64,000 nt of DNA from Bryobacterales bacterium F-183 (lineage in GTDB: Bacteria > Acidobacteriota > Terriglobia > Bryobacterales > Bryobacteraceae): positions 248,001-312,000 of the forward strand of contig AP025252.1 of the NCBI GenBank assembly GCA_016865505.2, read 5' to 3'. The notes under the pieces are model-generated. The model searched no databases. It worked only from the letters and a program-made list of their open reading frames with translations, and had not been told where the DNA came from. The stretch's first letter is position 1. Each line of letters opens with the position of its first letter. This document shows positions 17,471 to 26,121 of this stretch, in pieces. The position numbers and the translations under genes were made by a program.

Positions 17471-17490
17471 TTGACGCAGATTTGACGCAG
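17471..17490 (+). repeat. Direct repeat TTGACGCAG x2 in front of the TonB receptor
   Basis: TTGACGCAG occurs at 17471-17479 and 17482-17490, immediately before the AGGGAG ribosome-binding site of the receptor gene. It may be an operator half-site pair or chance. A possible -10 (TAAAAT) lies at 17426-17431 without a clear -35. Confidence 0.25.
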
Positions 17491-17501
17491 AGGGAGTCTC
17501 A

Positions 17502-20500
17502 ATGAATAAACCGAAGAGTTGGCTCGCAGCAGCTGGCACTGCACTGGCCTGCTTGCTGGTGTCGTCTATCCCGGCGCTGGCGCAGTTGGCCAGCAACACC
17601 TCCATCGTTGGCAACGTAACCGACGCCTCCGGTGCGGCCATGGAAGCCGCCCAGGTGACCTTGCTCAACCAGGGAACGTCGGAAACCGTTTCCGCCACCA
17701 CCAATGCCGCTGGCACCTACGAGTTCCAGTTCCTGAAGGCCGGCACGTACACGGTCACTGTAAAGAAAACTGGCTTCAGCACGATGTCGACGAAAGACAT
17801 TGCACTGTCCGCCAACCAGACCGCCCGCGCCGACTTCTCCATGAAGGTCGGTTCGGTGGAAACCAGCGTGGAAGTGACCGCAGACATCCCGCCGATCAAA
17901 ACCGACGAAGCGTCGGTCAGCGAAGTGATCTCCACCAAGAGCACCGCGGAACTTCCCTTGAACGGCCGCAACCCGATGAAGTTGGCGCTCACCACGCCCG
18001 CCGTTATCGCAGGCTTTAAGGGCGCTGCCGGCAACCCCGGCGGTGGCGAAGGCTACATCGGCGCAGGCTTGCGCGAAATCACCAACAGCGTATCGCTCGA
18101 CGGTGTGAGCATCATGAACAACCTGATCACCACCACCACCTATCGTCCCAGCGTGGACGCGGTGCAGGAAGTGCAGGTGCAAACCGGTACGTATCCCGCG
18201 CAGTACGGCGGCTACCTCGGCGTGCAGATCAACATGGTCACCAAGAGCGGCAGCAACGACTTTCACGGCGCTCTGTTTGAGTTCCTCCGCAACGACAAAC
18301 TGGACGCCCGTCCGTACTTCCTGGCCGCCAACCGCGCCAAGCCGCCACTCCGCCAGAACCAGTACGGTCTGCAGTTCAACGGTCCCGTCGTGATCCCCAA
18401 ACTCTACGACGGCCGCAACAAGACCTTCTTTATGTTCGGTTGGGAATCGCTCCGTTCGGGCACCCAGGCTCCGGCCATTTCGAGCGTACTCACCCCGCGC
18501 ATGCGCACCGGTGACTTCTCGGAACTCCTGCCCGGCACCGTGGTACGCAACCCGTACACGGGCGTCGCCTTCGACGGCAACGTTATCCCCACCTCGCAGA
18601 TCTCGCCCGTAGCACTTCGCGCCTTGGCGTACATGCCTCTGCCCACCGGCCCCGGCGTCCTCCAGAACTACAACACGACGGTGGCCAACAACAACACCAC
18701 CGACCAGTACATCGGCCGCCTCGACCAGTCCCTCGGCGAAAAGAACCGCTTCTTCTTCCGCTACGCCCATGGCGATACGCTGCTCAAGAACGAAGCGGCC
18801 AACCCTTTCAGCGGTTATGACCAGCCGGTCACCGACCGTAACTGGGTCATCGGCTACACCCGCATCTTCTCCTCTGCCATCGTCAATGACTTCCGCTACG
18901 GCCGTCAGAAGACCAAGATTGACTCGCTCAACTTCTTCACGCCCGGCGGACAGTTCCCGGCCAATGCCACTACCCAGCTCGGCATCAATGGCTTCACCAG
19001 CGACGACAACAACCCTGGCCTCCCCGCCATCGGCATCGCCAATTACATGGCAATCGGTGCGGATTTTATGAGTTCCACCAACTGGTTCCAGGACGACAAG
19101 ACCATCCAGATTTCGGACACCCTGTCGATCATCAAGTCGGCGCACAACATCGCAGCCGGCATCGATAGCCGCAAGGTCGTCACCAACCGTACCGCCAACA
19201 ACAACCCGCGCGGTGGCTTCACCTTCAACGGCCAGTTGTCCGGTTCGGCTCCGGCGGACTTCCTGCTCGGATTGCCGCAGGCCATCACCACTCCCGGTCC
19301 GTTGTTCCCCGGCGGTGGCGAACAGTGGCGCTACGGCTTCTTCGTACAGGACAAGTGGCAGGTCAACTCCAAGCTGACCCTCACCATCGGTCTCCGCTAC
19401 GAACTGCCCATCGTTCCGCAGTCCACCACCGGCAACGGTACGATCCTCAATCCGGAACAGACCGCGTTCATCCCCGGCACCGTTCCGCAGAAGATCAAGT
19501 ACCACCAGGGTGACCACAACAACTTTGCACCGCGCTTCGGCTTTGCCTACCGCGCAACGTCGAAGTTTGTGTTCCGCGGCGGTTTCGGTATTTACTACAA
19601 CCCGAACCAGATGAACAGCTACACGTTGGCCACCACCAACCCGCCGTTCTCGAACATCTTCAACTTCAACAACTCGCTGGTCGGTGGCATCCTCAACCCT
19701 GCCACCACGCTCACTCTCGCCAACCCGCTGCCCGCTGCCGGCGGCTCCCTCAACGCCCGCCCCAACGCATTTACGATCAACCCGTACTTGCCCAACGGCA
19801 GCATGAACCAGTGGAGCTTCAGCATCGAACGCGGCTTGTGGCGTACGGCCGGCGTCGCGGTGGAATACCTTGGCAACCACGCCTATCACCTCGATCGCAG
19901 CTTCTTCCTCAACACACCGCAACCGGGCCCCGGCATCATCAACGATCGCCGTCCCAACCCCCGCTTCGGCGTCATCCGCATGATCCAGAACGATCTGGTG
20001 TCCAACTACAACGGCTTGAGCGTTGTGTTCCGTCAGAACGGATTCAAGGGTCTCACCACTCTCACCAGCTACACCTACTCGAAGACCCTGGACGTCTCCA
20101 CGGACTCCAACGGCGGTTCCAACGTCATGTCGCCCTTCAACTGGCGCCTCGACTACGGCCCGGCCAACTGGGACCTTCGTCATCGCTTCGTGTCCAGCGT
20201 GAATTATGAGCTGCCCTTCTTCAACACGGCCAACAGCCGCGCGGTAAAGGCTCTGCTCGGCGGCTGGCAGGTCAACGGCATTCTCACCGCGCAGGGCGGC
20301 TTCCCCTTCAACGTCTCGATCGCGGCCGACCAGGCCAACGTCGGACAGGGCACCCAGCGCGCCAGCTACTCGGGTACAGCGGTGGTCAACAACTGCGACG
20401 GCAGCGTTCTCGTGAACTGCGTGAACATCAGCGCCTTCCAGTTGCCCGCTCAGTTCACCTACGGCAACGTGGGACGCAACTCCCTGCGTGGTCCTGGCAT

Positions 20501-20711
20501 CGTCACTCTCGACGCGAGCTTCTTCAAGAACTTCGCGGTCACCGAGCGTGTAAAGGTCCAGTTCCGCTGGGAAATGTTCAACTCACTCAACCACGTCAAC
20601 TTCTCGAACCCGAACAGCACGTTCGTTCCGGGCGCCACCAACTTCGGCAACATCACCAGCACTTCCACCAACAACCGCCAACAGCAGGTTGGTTTGAAGC
20701 TGCTGTTCTAA
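17502..20711 (+). CDS. Oar-like TonB-dependent receptor with carboxypeptidase-regulatory domain
   Basis: 1,069 residues from ATG 17502, preceded by AGGGAG. Signal peptide MNKPKSWLAAAGTALACLLV, cleavage after PALAQ. Regulatory Ig-like domain ~30-115 (SIVGNVTDASGAAMEAAQV, GTYTVTVKKTGFS), plug region (TAELPLNGRNPMKLAL), then a ~900-residue barrel ending in QQQVGLKLLF. Same architecture as the receptor at 25-3420, with clear similarity in the plug and early barrel (YPAQYGGYLGVQ versus YPAEFGRGAGQ; FEFLRNDKLDARPYF versus FEFLRNDKFDARPYF). Outer-membrane location; ligand unknown. It is the last gene of the plus-strand run and is followed by a terminator. Confidence 0.92.
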   Translation: MNKPKSWLAAAGTALACLLVSSIPALAQLASNTSIVGNVTDASGAAMEAAQVTLLNQGTSETVSATTNAAGTYEFQFLKAGTYTVTVKKTGFSTMSTKDIALSANQTARADFSMKVGSVETSVEVTADIPPIKTDEASVSEVISTKSTAELPLNGRNPMKLALTTPAVIAGFKGAAGNPGGGEGYIGAGLREITNSVSLDGVSIMNNLITTTTYRPSVDAVQEVQVQTGTYPAQYGGYLGVQINMVTKSGSNDFHGALFEFLRNDKLDARPYFLAANRAKPPLRQNQYGLQFNGPVVIPKLYDGRNKTFFMFGWESLRSGTQAPAISSVLTPRMRTGDFSELLPGTVVRNPYTGVAFDGNVIPTSQISPVALRALAYMPLPTGPGVLQNYNTTVANNNTTDQYIGRLDQSLGEKNRFFFRYAHGDTLLKNEAANPFSGYDQPVTDRNWVIGYTRIFSSAIVNDFRYGRQKTKIDSLNFFTPGGQFPANATTQLGINGFTSDDNNPGLPAIGIANYMAIGADFMSSTNWFQDDKTIQISDTLSIIKSAHNIAAGIDSRKVVTNRTANNNPRGGFTFNGQLSGSAPADFLLGLPQAITTPGPLFPGGGEQWRYGFFVQDKWQVNSKLTLTIGLRYELPIVPQSTTGNGTILNPEQTAFIPGTVPQKIKYHQGDHNNFAPRFGFAYRATSKFVFRGGFGIYYNPNQMNSYTLATTNPPFSNIFNFNNSLVGGILNPATTLTLANPLPAAGGSLNARPNAFTINPYLPNGSMNQWSFSIERGLWRTAGVAVEYLGNHAYHLDRSFFLNTPQPGPGIINDRRPNPRFGVIRMIQNDLVSNYNGLSVVFRQNGFKGLTTLTSYTYSKTLDVSTDSNGGSNVMSPFNWRLDYGPANWDLRHRFVSSVNYELPFFNTANSRAVKALLGGWQVNGILTAQGGFPFNVSIAADQANVGQGTQRASYSGTAVVNNCDGSVLVNCVNISAFQLPAQFTYGNVGRNSLRGPGIVTLDASFFKNFAVTERVKVQFRWEMFNSLNHVNFSNPNSTFVPGATNFGNITSTSTNNRQQQVGLKLLF

Positions 20712-20730
20712 CGGCACGTTTCAGCGTGAA

Positions 20731-20766
20731 GCCCGGCCATCTTTACAGGATGCGCCGGGCTTTTTC
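20731..20766 (+). terminator. Rho-independent terminator of the TonB receptor transcript
   Basis: GCCCGGC (20731-20737) pairs with GCCGGGC (20754-20760) and is followed directly by TTTTTC. On the minus strand the stem is not followed by a T-run, so it works only for the plus strand. It touches the last codon of the convergent M23 gene. Confidence 0.85.
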
Positions 20767-21928
20767 ATTTCGGAAACCGCAGCACAGCTCCGTCCAGCGG
20801 AAGTACGTTCCGTACCATCAACGGATTGCGCATCGGAACTTCCGCATCCCGGCCGAACACCCGATCAATCCTGGTCACACCGAAGCTCTCGAACGCCTGG
20901 AAGACAAACGGCAAGCTCTCAGACTCTTCAAACGACGCGGAGTCCGCCACGTGAAAATGCAGATGAGCTGCGTTCGTATTGCCGGAGTTCCCCACCCTCC
21001 CGATAACATCGCCTTGACGGACCCGCTGGCCCACCTGTACCCTCACACTCGAAGCTTGAAGGTGAGCGTAGTGGAGAAACTGCCGGTTCGCGGTCTCCAG
21101 CACTACGTGGTTGCCATAGAGTGACGGCATCGTGAGTTCCGTCACCCGAACCAACGGCGCCATCGGTACATTGTCGGCAACCCCGTCGTTCCGGCTGCGC
21201 ACGATGCCGCCAGTCGCGGCAAGCACGTCAGTGCCATATCCCGTCCAGTCTGTATTCTTCGATTTCTCCGGTTCACCCGGCACCGCTTTTGCACGATCAT
21301 CCAGTCCAATGAAGTCAATCGCGAACCGTTGGGGAACCGTAACCCGGCCGTTCACGGCGAGCAGACTCCGCCAGTGATGCGATCGTGGATTCCCAGGTCC
21401 TTCATGAGCGATCCACGCATGGTCCCGAAACAGCGGCCCAAGCACGAGCGGCTTCCTCAAAAGGCCCACCTCCACGGCAGCGCCATCCACCAGTAACGCC
21501 GCGCCATCCTTATCGCGAAGCTCGATCCTGTGCCGTAAAGACCTGGGAACGCGATGCCCGGCACGAAGCGTGACCCACACCAACAGGACCGCGGTCATCC
21601 CGCCGGGAATCGACTTCGGATCCGCAGGCACCGGGCGGACACCAGGATGCACCAGACGTTCCTCCAGCGCCGCCTCCGTGTACGTGGCAAGTGTACTTCC
21701 ATCGCTATCGCCGGCAACCTCGACGCGGACCACCTCCAGCGCGCCGGTGTTCTGTTCAAAGTTGGTGAGGTGGATCTCGTAGCAAAGATGGACATGCCCG
21801 TCACTGCCGGCAAAGGGCGTAGGCGGGCACGGAACGCGCACAACCACAGGCGCCTTAAGCGCGGCTCCGGCGCGTACCGCACCTGCCAACAACGAGGCCG
21901 CGGTCGTGATCCATCTTCGCCGAAGCAT
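20765..21928 (-). CDS. Secreted M23-family (LytM-like) peptidase
   Basis: 387 residues from ATG 21928, with AGGAG eight bases upstream. It has an N-terminal signal (MLRRRWITTAASLLAGAVRAG). The first ~180 residues form a domain of unknown type. The peptidase part is at ~225-335: YGTDVLAATGGIV, YGNHVVLE, LHYAHLQ, GQRVRQGDVIGRVGNSG and AAHLHFHV. Family role: Zn endopeptidase acting on peptidoglycan or an enzymatically inactive regulator. The usual first metal motif H-x3-D reads R-x3-D here (QRFAIDF), so activity is uncertain. It starts 5 bp after the DUF2103 gene and is likely cotranscribed with it. Confidence 0.8.
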   Translation of the reverse strand: MLRRRWITTAASLLAGAVRAGAALKAPVVVRVPCPPTPFAGSDGHVHLCYEIHLTNFEQNTGALEVVRVEVAGDSDGSTLATYTEAALEERLVHPGVRPVPADPKSIPGGMTAVLLVWVTLRAGHRVPRSLRHRIELRDKDGAALLVDGAAVEVGLLRKPLVLGPLFRDHAWIAHEGPGNPRSHHWRSLLAVNGRVTVPQRFAIDFIGLDDRAKAVPGEPEKSKNTDWTGYGTDVLAATGGIVRSRNDGVADNVPMAPLVRVTELTMPSLYGNHVVLETANRQFLHYAHLQASSVRVQVGQRVRQGDVIGRVGNSGNTNAAHLHFHVADSASFEESESLPFVFQAFESFGVTRIDRVFGRDAEVPMRNPLMVRNVLPLDGAVLRFPK

Positions 21929-21933
21929 ATCCG

Positions 21934-22245
21934 TTACTCCTGATCTCGCAGGGCGGCCTCGATGATCTTCTCCAGTGCGTCTTTCTCGAGATCCGTACTG
22001 ATGAACAGCTCCTGCCGCGCCCCCGCCGCCAGTGCGATGCCCTTCCAGCCGTTCACCACCGGCACCGTGATGCGGATCTCCACCTTCCCCTTGGCGTCAC
22101 GAACCTTCTTGATCACCCCCGGCACAATCGACCGGATGCGATCCTCAGATTCCAGCATCGTTTCCAGCACATCGCGCAAACCATCGATGATGCTGTGCTC
22201 GATCTTCAGCCGGTTCCGATTCGCCCGCAGACGCATGTTTCGCAT
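21934..22245 (-). CDS. DUF2103-like small protein
   Basis: 103 residues. The pattern RLKIEHSIIDGL, then SIVPGVIKKV, RITVPVVNGWKGIA and GARQELFISTDL fits DUF2103, described as predicted metal-binding proteins of bacteria and archaea. It has no signal or membrane segment. I used ATG 22245; an internal ATG at 22236 is also possible, and neither has a clear ribosome-binding site. The divergent aminotransferase starts only 27 bp away. Function unknown. Confidence 0.7.
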   Translation of the reverse strand: MRNMRLRANRNRLKIEHSIIDGLRDVLETMLESEDRIRSIVPGVIKKVRDAKGKVEIRITVPVVNGWKGIALAAGARQELFISTDLEKDALEKIIEAALRDQE

Positions 22246-22272
22246 GGAAACTGTAATGATACCCTCGAATCT

Positions 22273-23472
22273 ATGTCGATCTCGCCGGTTGTAGCAGGTC
22301 CTGAAACCAGCGCCCGCCAGCGCTTCCGCAGCGCCCGTACCGCGCACTTTACCGAGTCCGTCATCCGCGAAATGACGCGCCTTGCCGTGGTACACAAAGC
22401 CGTAAATCTGGCCCAGGGCTTTCCGGACTTCCCCGCTCCCGCCAACCTCAAGGATGCCGCCTGCGCCGCCATTCAAGAGGACGTCAATCAGTACTCCATC
22501 ACCTGGGGCGCCAAGCCCTTCCGCGACGCTATCGCCGCCAAGTACCGCGCGACGTACAACACAGTTTTTGATCCCCAATCAGAGATAACCGTCTGCTGCG
22601 GCGCTACCGAAGGCATGATCGCCACCTTGCTCGCCACCACCAACCCCGGCGACGAGATCATCGTCTTCGAACCCTACTACGAGAACTATCACCCCGACAC
22701 CCTGCTCTGCGGCGCCACTCGCAAGCTCGTCACCCTACGCGCCCCAGACTGGACCTTCGACCCCGATGAACTCCGCCGCGCCTTCTCCAGCAAGACCAAG
22801 GCGATCATCCTCAACACGCCCAACAACCCCACAGGCAAGGTCTTCACGCGCCAGGAACTCGAATTCATCGCAGGACTCTGCCAGGAGTTCGACACCCTCG
22901 CCATCACCGACGAGATCTACGAACACATCGTCTACGACGGCCATTCGCACATCCCGATCATGACTCTGCCCGGCATGCGCGATCGCTCCGTCCTCATCAA
23001 CAGCATGAGCAAGACGTACTCGGTCACCGGGTGGCGTGTAGGTTGGGTGCTCGCCCCGCCGGACCTCACCGAATCCATCCGCAAAGTGCATGACTTCTTG
23101 ACAGTAGGCGCAGCGTCACCGCTGCAGCAGGCTGGCATCCTCGCGCTCTCGGCCCCTCCCAGCTACTACACCGAACTCTCGGCGCACTATCAGGAACGTC
23201 GCGACAAGATGATGGGCATCCTCGAAGGCGCAGGCTTCAAATGCATCAAGCCGTACGGCGCCTACTACGTGATGGCCGACGTCTCAGGCTTCGGGTTCAA
23301 GCACGACATCGCGTTCGTCCGCCACCTGATCGAGGAAATAGGAGTGGCCGCCGTCCCCGGGTCGAGTTTCTTCGAAAACCCCGAAAACGGCAGCCACTTG
23401 ATTCGGTTCTGCTTCTGCAAAAAGGACGAGACGCTCGAAGCGGCTCGTGAACGCCTCGCTAGACTTTCCTAG
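22273..23472 (+). CDS. Class I/II PLP-dependent aminotransferase (methionine/kynurenine type)
   Basis: 399 residues from ATG 22273. Fold-type I motifs: NLAQGFPDFPAP, CCGATEGMIA, NTPNNPTGKVF, ITDEIYEHIVYDG, and the PLP lysine ~246 in NSMSKTYSVTGWRVGW. The NLAQGFPDF opening is typical of the kynurenine--oxoglutarate/methionine aminotransferase branch. It transfers amino groups from amino acids to 2-oxo acids; the exact substrate is not readable. Its stop overlaps the convergent M48 peptidase stop by 4 bp. Confidence 0.88.
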   Translation: MSISPVVAGPETSARQRFRSARTAHFTESVIREMTRLAVVHKAVNLAQGFPDFPAPANLKDAACAAIQEDVNQYSITWGAKPFRDAIAAKYRATYNTVFDPQSEITVCCGATEGMIATLLATTNPGDEIIVFEPYYENYHPDTLLCGATRKLVTLRAPDWTFDPDELRRAFSSKTKAIILNTPNNPTGKVFTRQELEFIAGLCQEFDTLAITDEIYEHIVYDGHSHIPIMTLPGMRDRSVLINSMSKTYSVTGWRVGWVLAPPDLTESIRKVHDFLTVGAASPLQQAGILALSAPPSYYTELSAHYQERRDKMMGILEGAGFKCIKPYGAYYVMADVSGFGFKHDIAFVRHLIEEIGVAAVPGSSFFENPENGSHLIRFCFCKKDETLEAARERLARLS

Positions 23473-24851
23473 CGCTGCACAAACTGCACCGAGCGGATGA
23501 TGTCTTCAAACTGCGTACGCGCCGTCTGCCATTCGCTCGAAGGTGCAACGATCACGATATAGAACAGCCCGTCGCGATGCGGCGCCGTAATCAACAGATC
23601 GGTTTCGGTCTCATTCGGATAACCGGAACCGGTCTGCAACACCGTCGCCAGACCCTTCACGCCGCCAATCGTCGTGTTGTTCTGCTGCACGACCTTCATC
23701 TTCGGGTCGCCCTGCTGCAACTGCCCGATCAACGCCTGCGTATCGCGCTGCACGTTGATGCTGGTCTGATTCTGCGGCGCGTAAAAGCTCTGGATGAGGC
23801 CGTACGAAATCGAGCTACCGGCAACAGCAGCCTTCGGCGCGATGGTGATCGCATTCGCATTGGGATCGCCCATCACGTCCCAGTTGTCGGGATAGCGCAT
23901 CGTCACTGCCGCATTGCGGAAGTCGCGCGTACGGCCGGACGGACGTGACTGCGCCGGCGTACCCGTCACCTGCCCGCTACCCTGCTGCTGTTGCAGTTCC
24001 TTCTTCGGCGCGGCCGGGATGCCCGACACAATCGCCTTGATCCTTTCAAACTGGCCCGAATCGCCGCTATAGTTCTGCTTGGGCATCAAGGTCACCAGTT
24101 CTTCCGTCGCCTTCACGCGATTGCCTGGGCTCGGGTGTGACGCAAAGAACGCCGCCATCTTGCTGGACTTGCCGCTCTGCGCTTCCAGCTTTTCAAAGAA
24201 CCGCGCCATCTCAATCGGGTTGTACCCTGCATCGCCCATCATCAGCGCGCCGTTATAATCGGCCTGCGTCTCCGCGCTACGCGAAAACTTCATCAGCACC
24301 GAATTCGCGCCCAGTCCGATGCCCAACTGCGTCAACTGTCCCAACATGCCGTTACCGGCCATCGCGCCGCCCAGCGCCAGCGGGATCTGCAACAAATTTG
24401 CCTTGCTCGCCTGGTTCGTACCATGGCGCAACGCCACGTGCGACATTTCATGCGCCAGCACGCCAGCCAATTGACCTTCGGTCTCCGCAGCCTTGATCAA
24501 CCCTGTGTGGACGTACATCGGACCGCCAGGCAGCGCAAATGCGTTGATGCTGTCGTCGTTCACCAGTTTGAAAAAGTAGGGGAATTCGTTCGCCCGCTTG
24601 CTCTTGGCCAGCTTGCCGCCCACCATGTTCAGGTACTGGACAACCTCCGGGTTGTTGACCACCACCACCTGTTTTTCGATCTCCGCGGCAGACTCTTTTC
24701 CCAACTGGATGTCCTGCTCTTTGCTGAACAGGTTGAACCCCGGCTTTTGCTCCTGAATCTGCTTCTTTTTCTGCCCAAAGGCCCCAATCGATCCTCCGGC
24801 AAAACACAAGCTTAGGGCCAGGCAGGAAACCAACCGTTTGTTCGTTCTCAT
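23469..24851 (-). CDS. Secreted M48-family metallopeptidase with C-terminal extra domain
   Basis: 460 residues from ATG 24851 (GAGG nine bases upstream; a GTG at 24866 is a poorer alternative). Signal peptide [20 protein letters not shown]. The catalytic [11 protein letters not shown] sits near 135-145 and matches the HExxH of periplasmic M48 (BepA/LoiP-like) peptidases; the third ligand is likely the Glu in [24 protein letters not shown] follows as in the family. After a Gln-rich linker (~300-320) comes a ~140-residue domain of unknown fold ([16 protein letters not shown]). Probable role: quality control of outer-membrane proteins. It lies divergent from ilvE. Confidence 0.87.
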   Translation of the reverse strand: MRTNKRLVSCLALSLCFAGGSIGAFGQKKKQIQEQKPGFNLFSKEQDIQLGKESAAEIEKQVVVVNNPEVVQYLNMVGGKLAKSKRANEFPYFFKLVNDDSINAFALPGGPMYVHTGLIKAAETEGQLAGVLAHEMSHVALRHGTNQASKANLLQIPLALGGAMAGNGMLGQLTQLGIGLGANSVLMKFSRSAETQADYNGALMMGDAGYNPIEMARFFEKLEAQSGKSSKMAAFFASHPSPGNRVKATEELVTLMPKQNYSGDSGQFERIKAIVSGIPAAPKKELQQQQGSGQVTGTPAQSRPSGRTRDFRNAAVTMRYPDNWDVMGDPNANAITIAPKAAVAGSSISYGLIQSFYAPQNQTSINVQRDTQALIGQLQQGDPKMKVVQQNNTTIGGVKGLATVLQTGSGYPNETETDLLITAPHRDGLFYIVIVAPSSEWQTARTQFEDIIRSVQFVQR

Positions 24852-24925
24852 TCTCAAGATCCTCACTCCTCGTTTTACACCCGCAGGTTTGTTGCCAACA
24901 GCGGGTTTGGTCTCCCTTATACAGT

Positions 24926-24931
24926 TATAAT
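24926..24931 (+). promoter_or_regulatory. TATAAT -10 box for a probably leaderless ilvE
   Basis: A perfect TATAAT ends six bases before the ilvE ATG at 24938, which places the transcription start at or next to the start codon. No Shine-Dalgarno-like sequence lies between them. No good -35 hexamer is seen at 16-18 bp. Confidence 0.55.
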
Positions 24932-24937
24932 ACGTTC

Positions 24938-25873
24938 ATGTTGACGCCTACGAGTAAGATCTGGCATAACGGCCAATTGATCAATTGGGACGATGCCAAA
25001 ATCCATGTCCTGTCCCACGTCGTGAGTTACGGAAGTTCGGTTTTTGAAGGGGTCCGCTGCTACAACACCAAGAACGGTCCCGCCATCTTCCGCTCGTTTG
25101 AGCATGCCCGCCGCCTCGTCGATTCCGCAAAAATTTACCGCATCGGTGTGAATTGGACGGCTGAGCAGTTGAGTGAAGCGTTCGTAGAACTCGTACGCGT
25201 CAACAAGCTTCAGTCCTGCTACATCCGTCCCATCGTACTTCGCGGCTACGGCAATGTCGGTGTGCTTCCCACAGGCGTGCCCATCGAAGTCTACGTCGCC
25301 TGCTGGGAATGGGGCAAGTATCTCGGAGCCGAAGCGCTCGAACAGGGCGTCGACGTCTGCATCTCCAGTTGGAACCGTCTCGCCCCCAACACCTTGCCCG
25401 CCATGAGCAAGGCCGGCGCCAACTACATGAACTCGCAGTTGATCCGTATGGAAGCCGACGTCAACGGCTATGCCGAAGGCATCGCGCTCGATTCCAACGG
25501 CTACGTGAGCGAAGGCTCGGGCGAAAACATCTTCGTCATCCGCGACGGCAAGATCGTCACACCTCCCCTCGGCGCCAGCGTCCTGCCCGGCATCACCCGC
25601 GACAGCATCATTCAGATCGCCAAATCGTTGGGCTATGGTGTGACGGAAACCCTCGTCCCGCGTGAAATGCTGTATCTCGCCGACGAAGTGTTCTTCACCG
25701 GTACAGCGGCGGAGGTCACGCCAGTACGTTCGGTGGATCGGATCCCGGTCGGTGCCGGCAAGCGCGGCCCCATCACGGAAAAGATCCAGAAGGCGTTCTT
25801 CGATATCGTCGAGGGCAATGCGCCGGATCAGTTCGGCTGGCTCACGCCGGTAGCCGAAACCGTAGCGAAATAG
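24938..25873 (+). CDS. ilvE: Branched-chain amino acid aminotransferase
   Basis: 311 residues. A fold-type IV PLP aminotransferase: [13 protein letters not shown], the PLP lysine K158 in [33 protein letters not shown] and LPGITRDSI. It converts branched-chain 2-oxo acids and glutamate to Leu, Ile and Val (reversible) in the cytosol. The start at 24938 matches the family N-terminus ([14 protein letters not shown]). It appears to be leaderless, with TATAAT just upstream. A long hairpin and then a terminator follow the stop, so it is probably a single-gene transcript. Confidence 0.95.
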   Translation: MLTPTSKIWHNGQLINWDDAKIHVLSHVVSYGSSVFEGVRCYNTKNGPAIFRSFEHARRLVDSAKIYRIGVNWTAEQLSEAFVELVRVNKLQSCYIRPIVLRGYGNVGVLPTGVPIEVYVACWEWGKYLGAEALEQGVDVCISSWNRLAPNTLPAMSKAGANYMNSQLIRMEADVNGYAEGIALDSNGYVSEGSGENIFVIRDGKIVTPPLGASVLPGITRDSIIQIAKSLGYGVTETLVPREMLYLADEVFFTGTAAEVTPVRSVDRIPVGAGKRGPITEKIQKAFFDIVEGNAPDQFGWLTPVAETVAK

Positions 25874-25888
25874 GCAGGGAAAAATCGA

Positions 25889-25962
25889 TTTGCAGGAGAC
25901 GGTCGATCTGTAAAGACGACGGCCACCTCCCCCGAGATCTCCGTCGCGACCGTCCCTGCAAA
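25889..25962 (+). other. Long hairpin element in the ilvE 3' untranslated region
   Basis: TTTGCAGGAGACGGTCG (25889-25905) pairs with CGACCGTCCCTGCAAA (25947-25962): 16 bp with one bulged A (25897). Inside it CGACGG (25917-25922) pairs with CCGTCG (25941-25946), stacked directly on the outer right arm, leaving an 11-nt left bulge and an 18-nt loop. No T-run follows, so it is not itself a terminator; a real terminator follows 25 bp later. It could be a 3'UTR-derived small RNA, an mRNA-stabilising structure or a repeat-family element. Confidence 0.6.
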
Positions 25963-25987
25963 GGATATGCAGTCAGTTGTATCAGAC

Positions 25988-26024
25988 AAGCCGGCCGGCT
26001 CCTATAGGGCTCGCCGGCTTTTCT
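25988..26024 (+). terminator. Rho-independent terminator downstream of ilvE
   Basis: AAGCCGGC (25988-25995) pairs with GCCGGCTT (26013-26020) and is followed by a short T-rich run (TTCTT). It ends the ilvE transcript, including the upstream hairpin. Confidence 0.75.
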
Positions 26025-26066
26025 TCCGCGATCCACAGGATCTTTCCCACGTGGATGCTATGCGTT

Positions 26067-26082
26067 ACAGGCCGCCGCCTGT
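26067..26082. promoter_or_regulatory. Palindrome ACAGGC-N4-GCCTGT upstream of nagA
   Basis: Perfect 6-bp arms at 26067-26072 and 26077-26082, 39 bp before nagA. The size fits a dimeric repressor site, but no regulator gene is nearby, so this is only a candidate. Confidence 0.25.
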
Positions 26083-26121
26083 TAGCCTGTTGTGGATAAA
26101 CAGTAGAAAAACATCAGCCCT

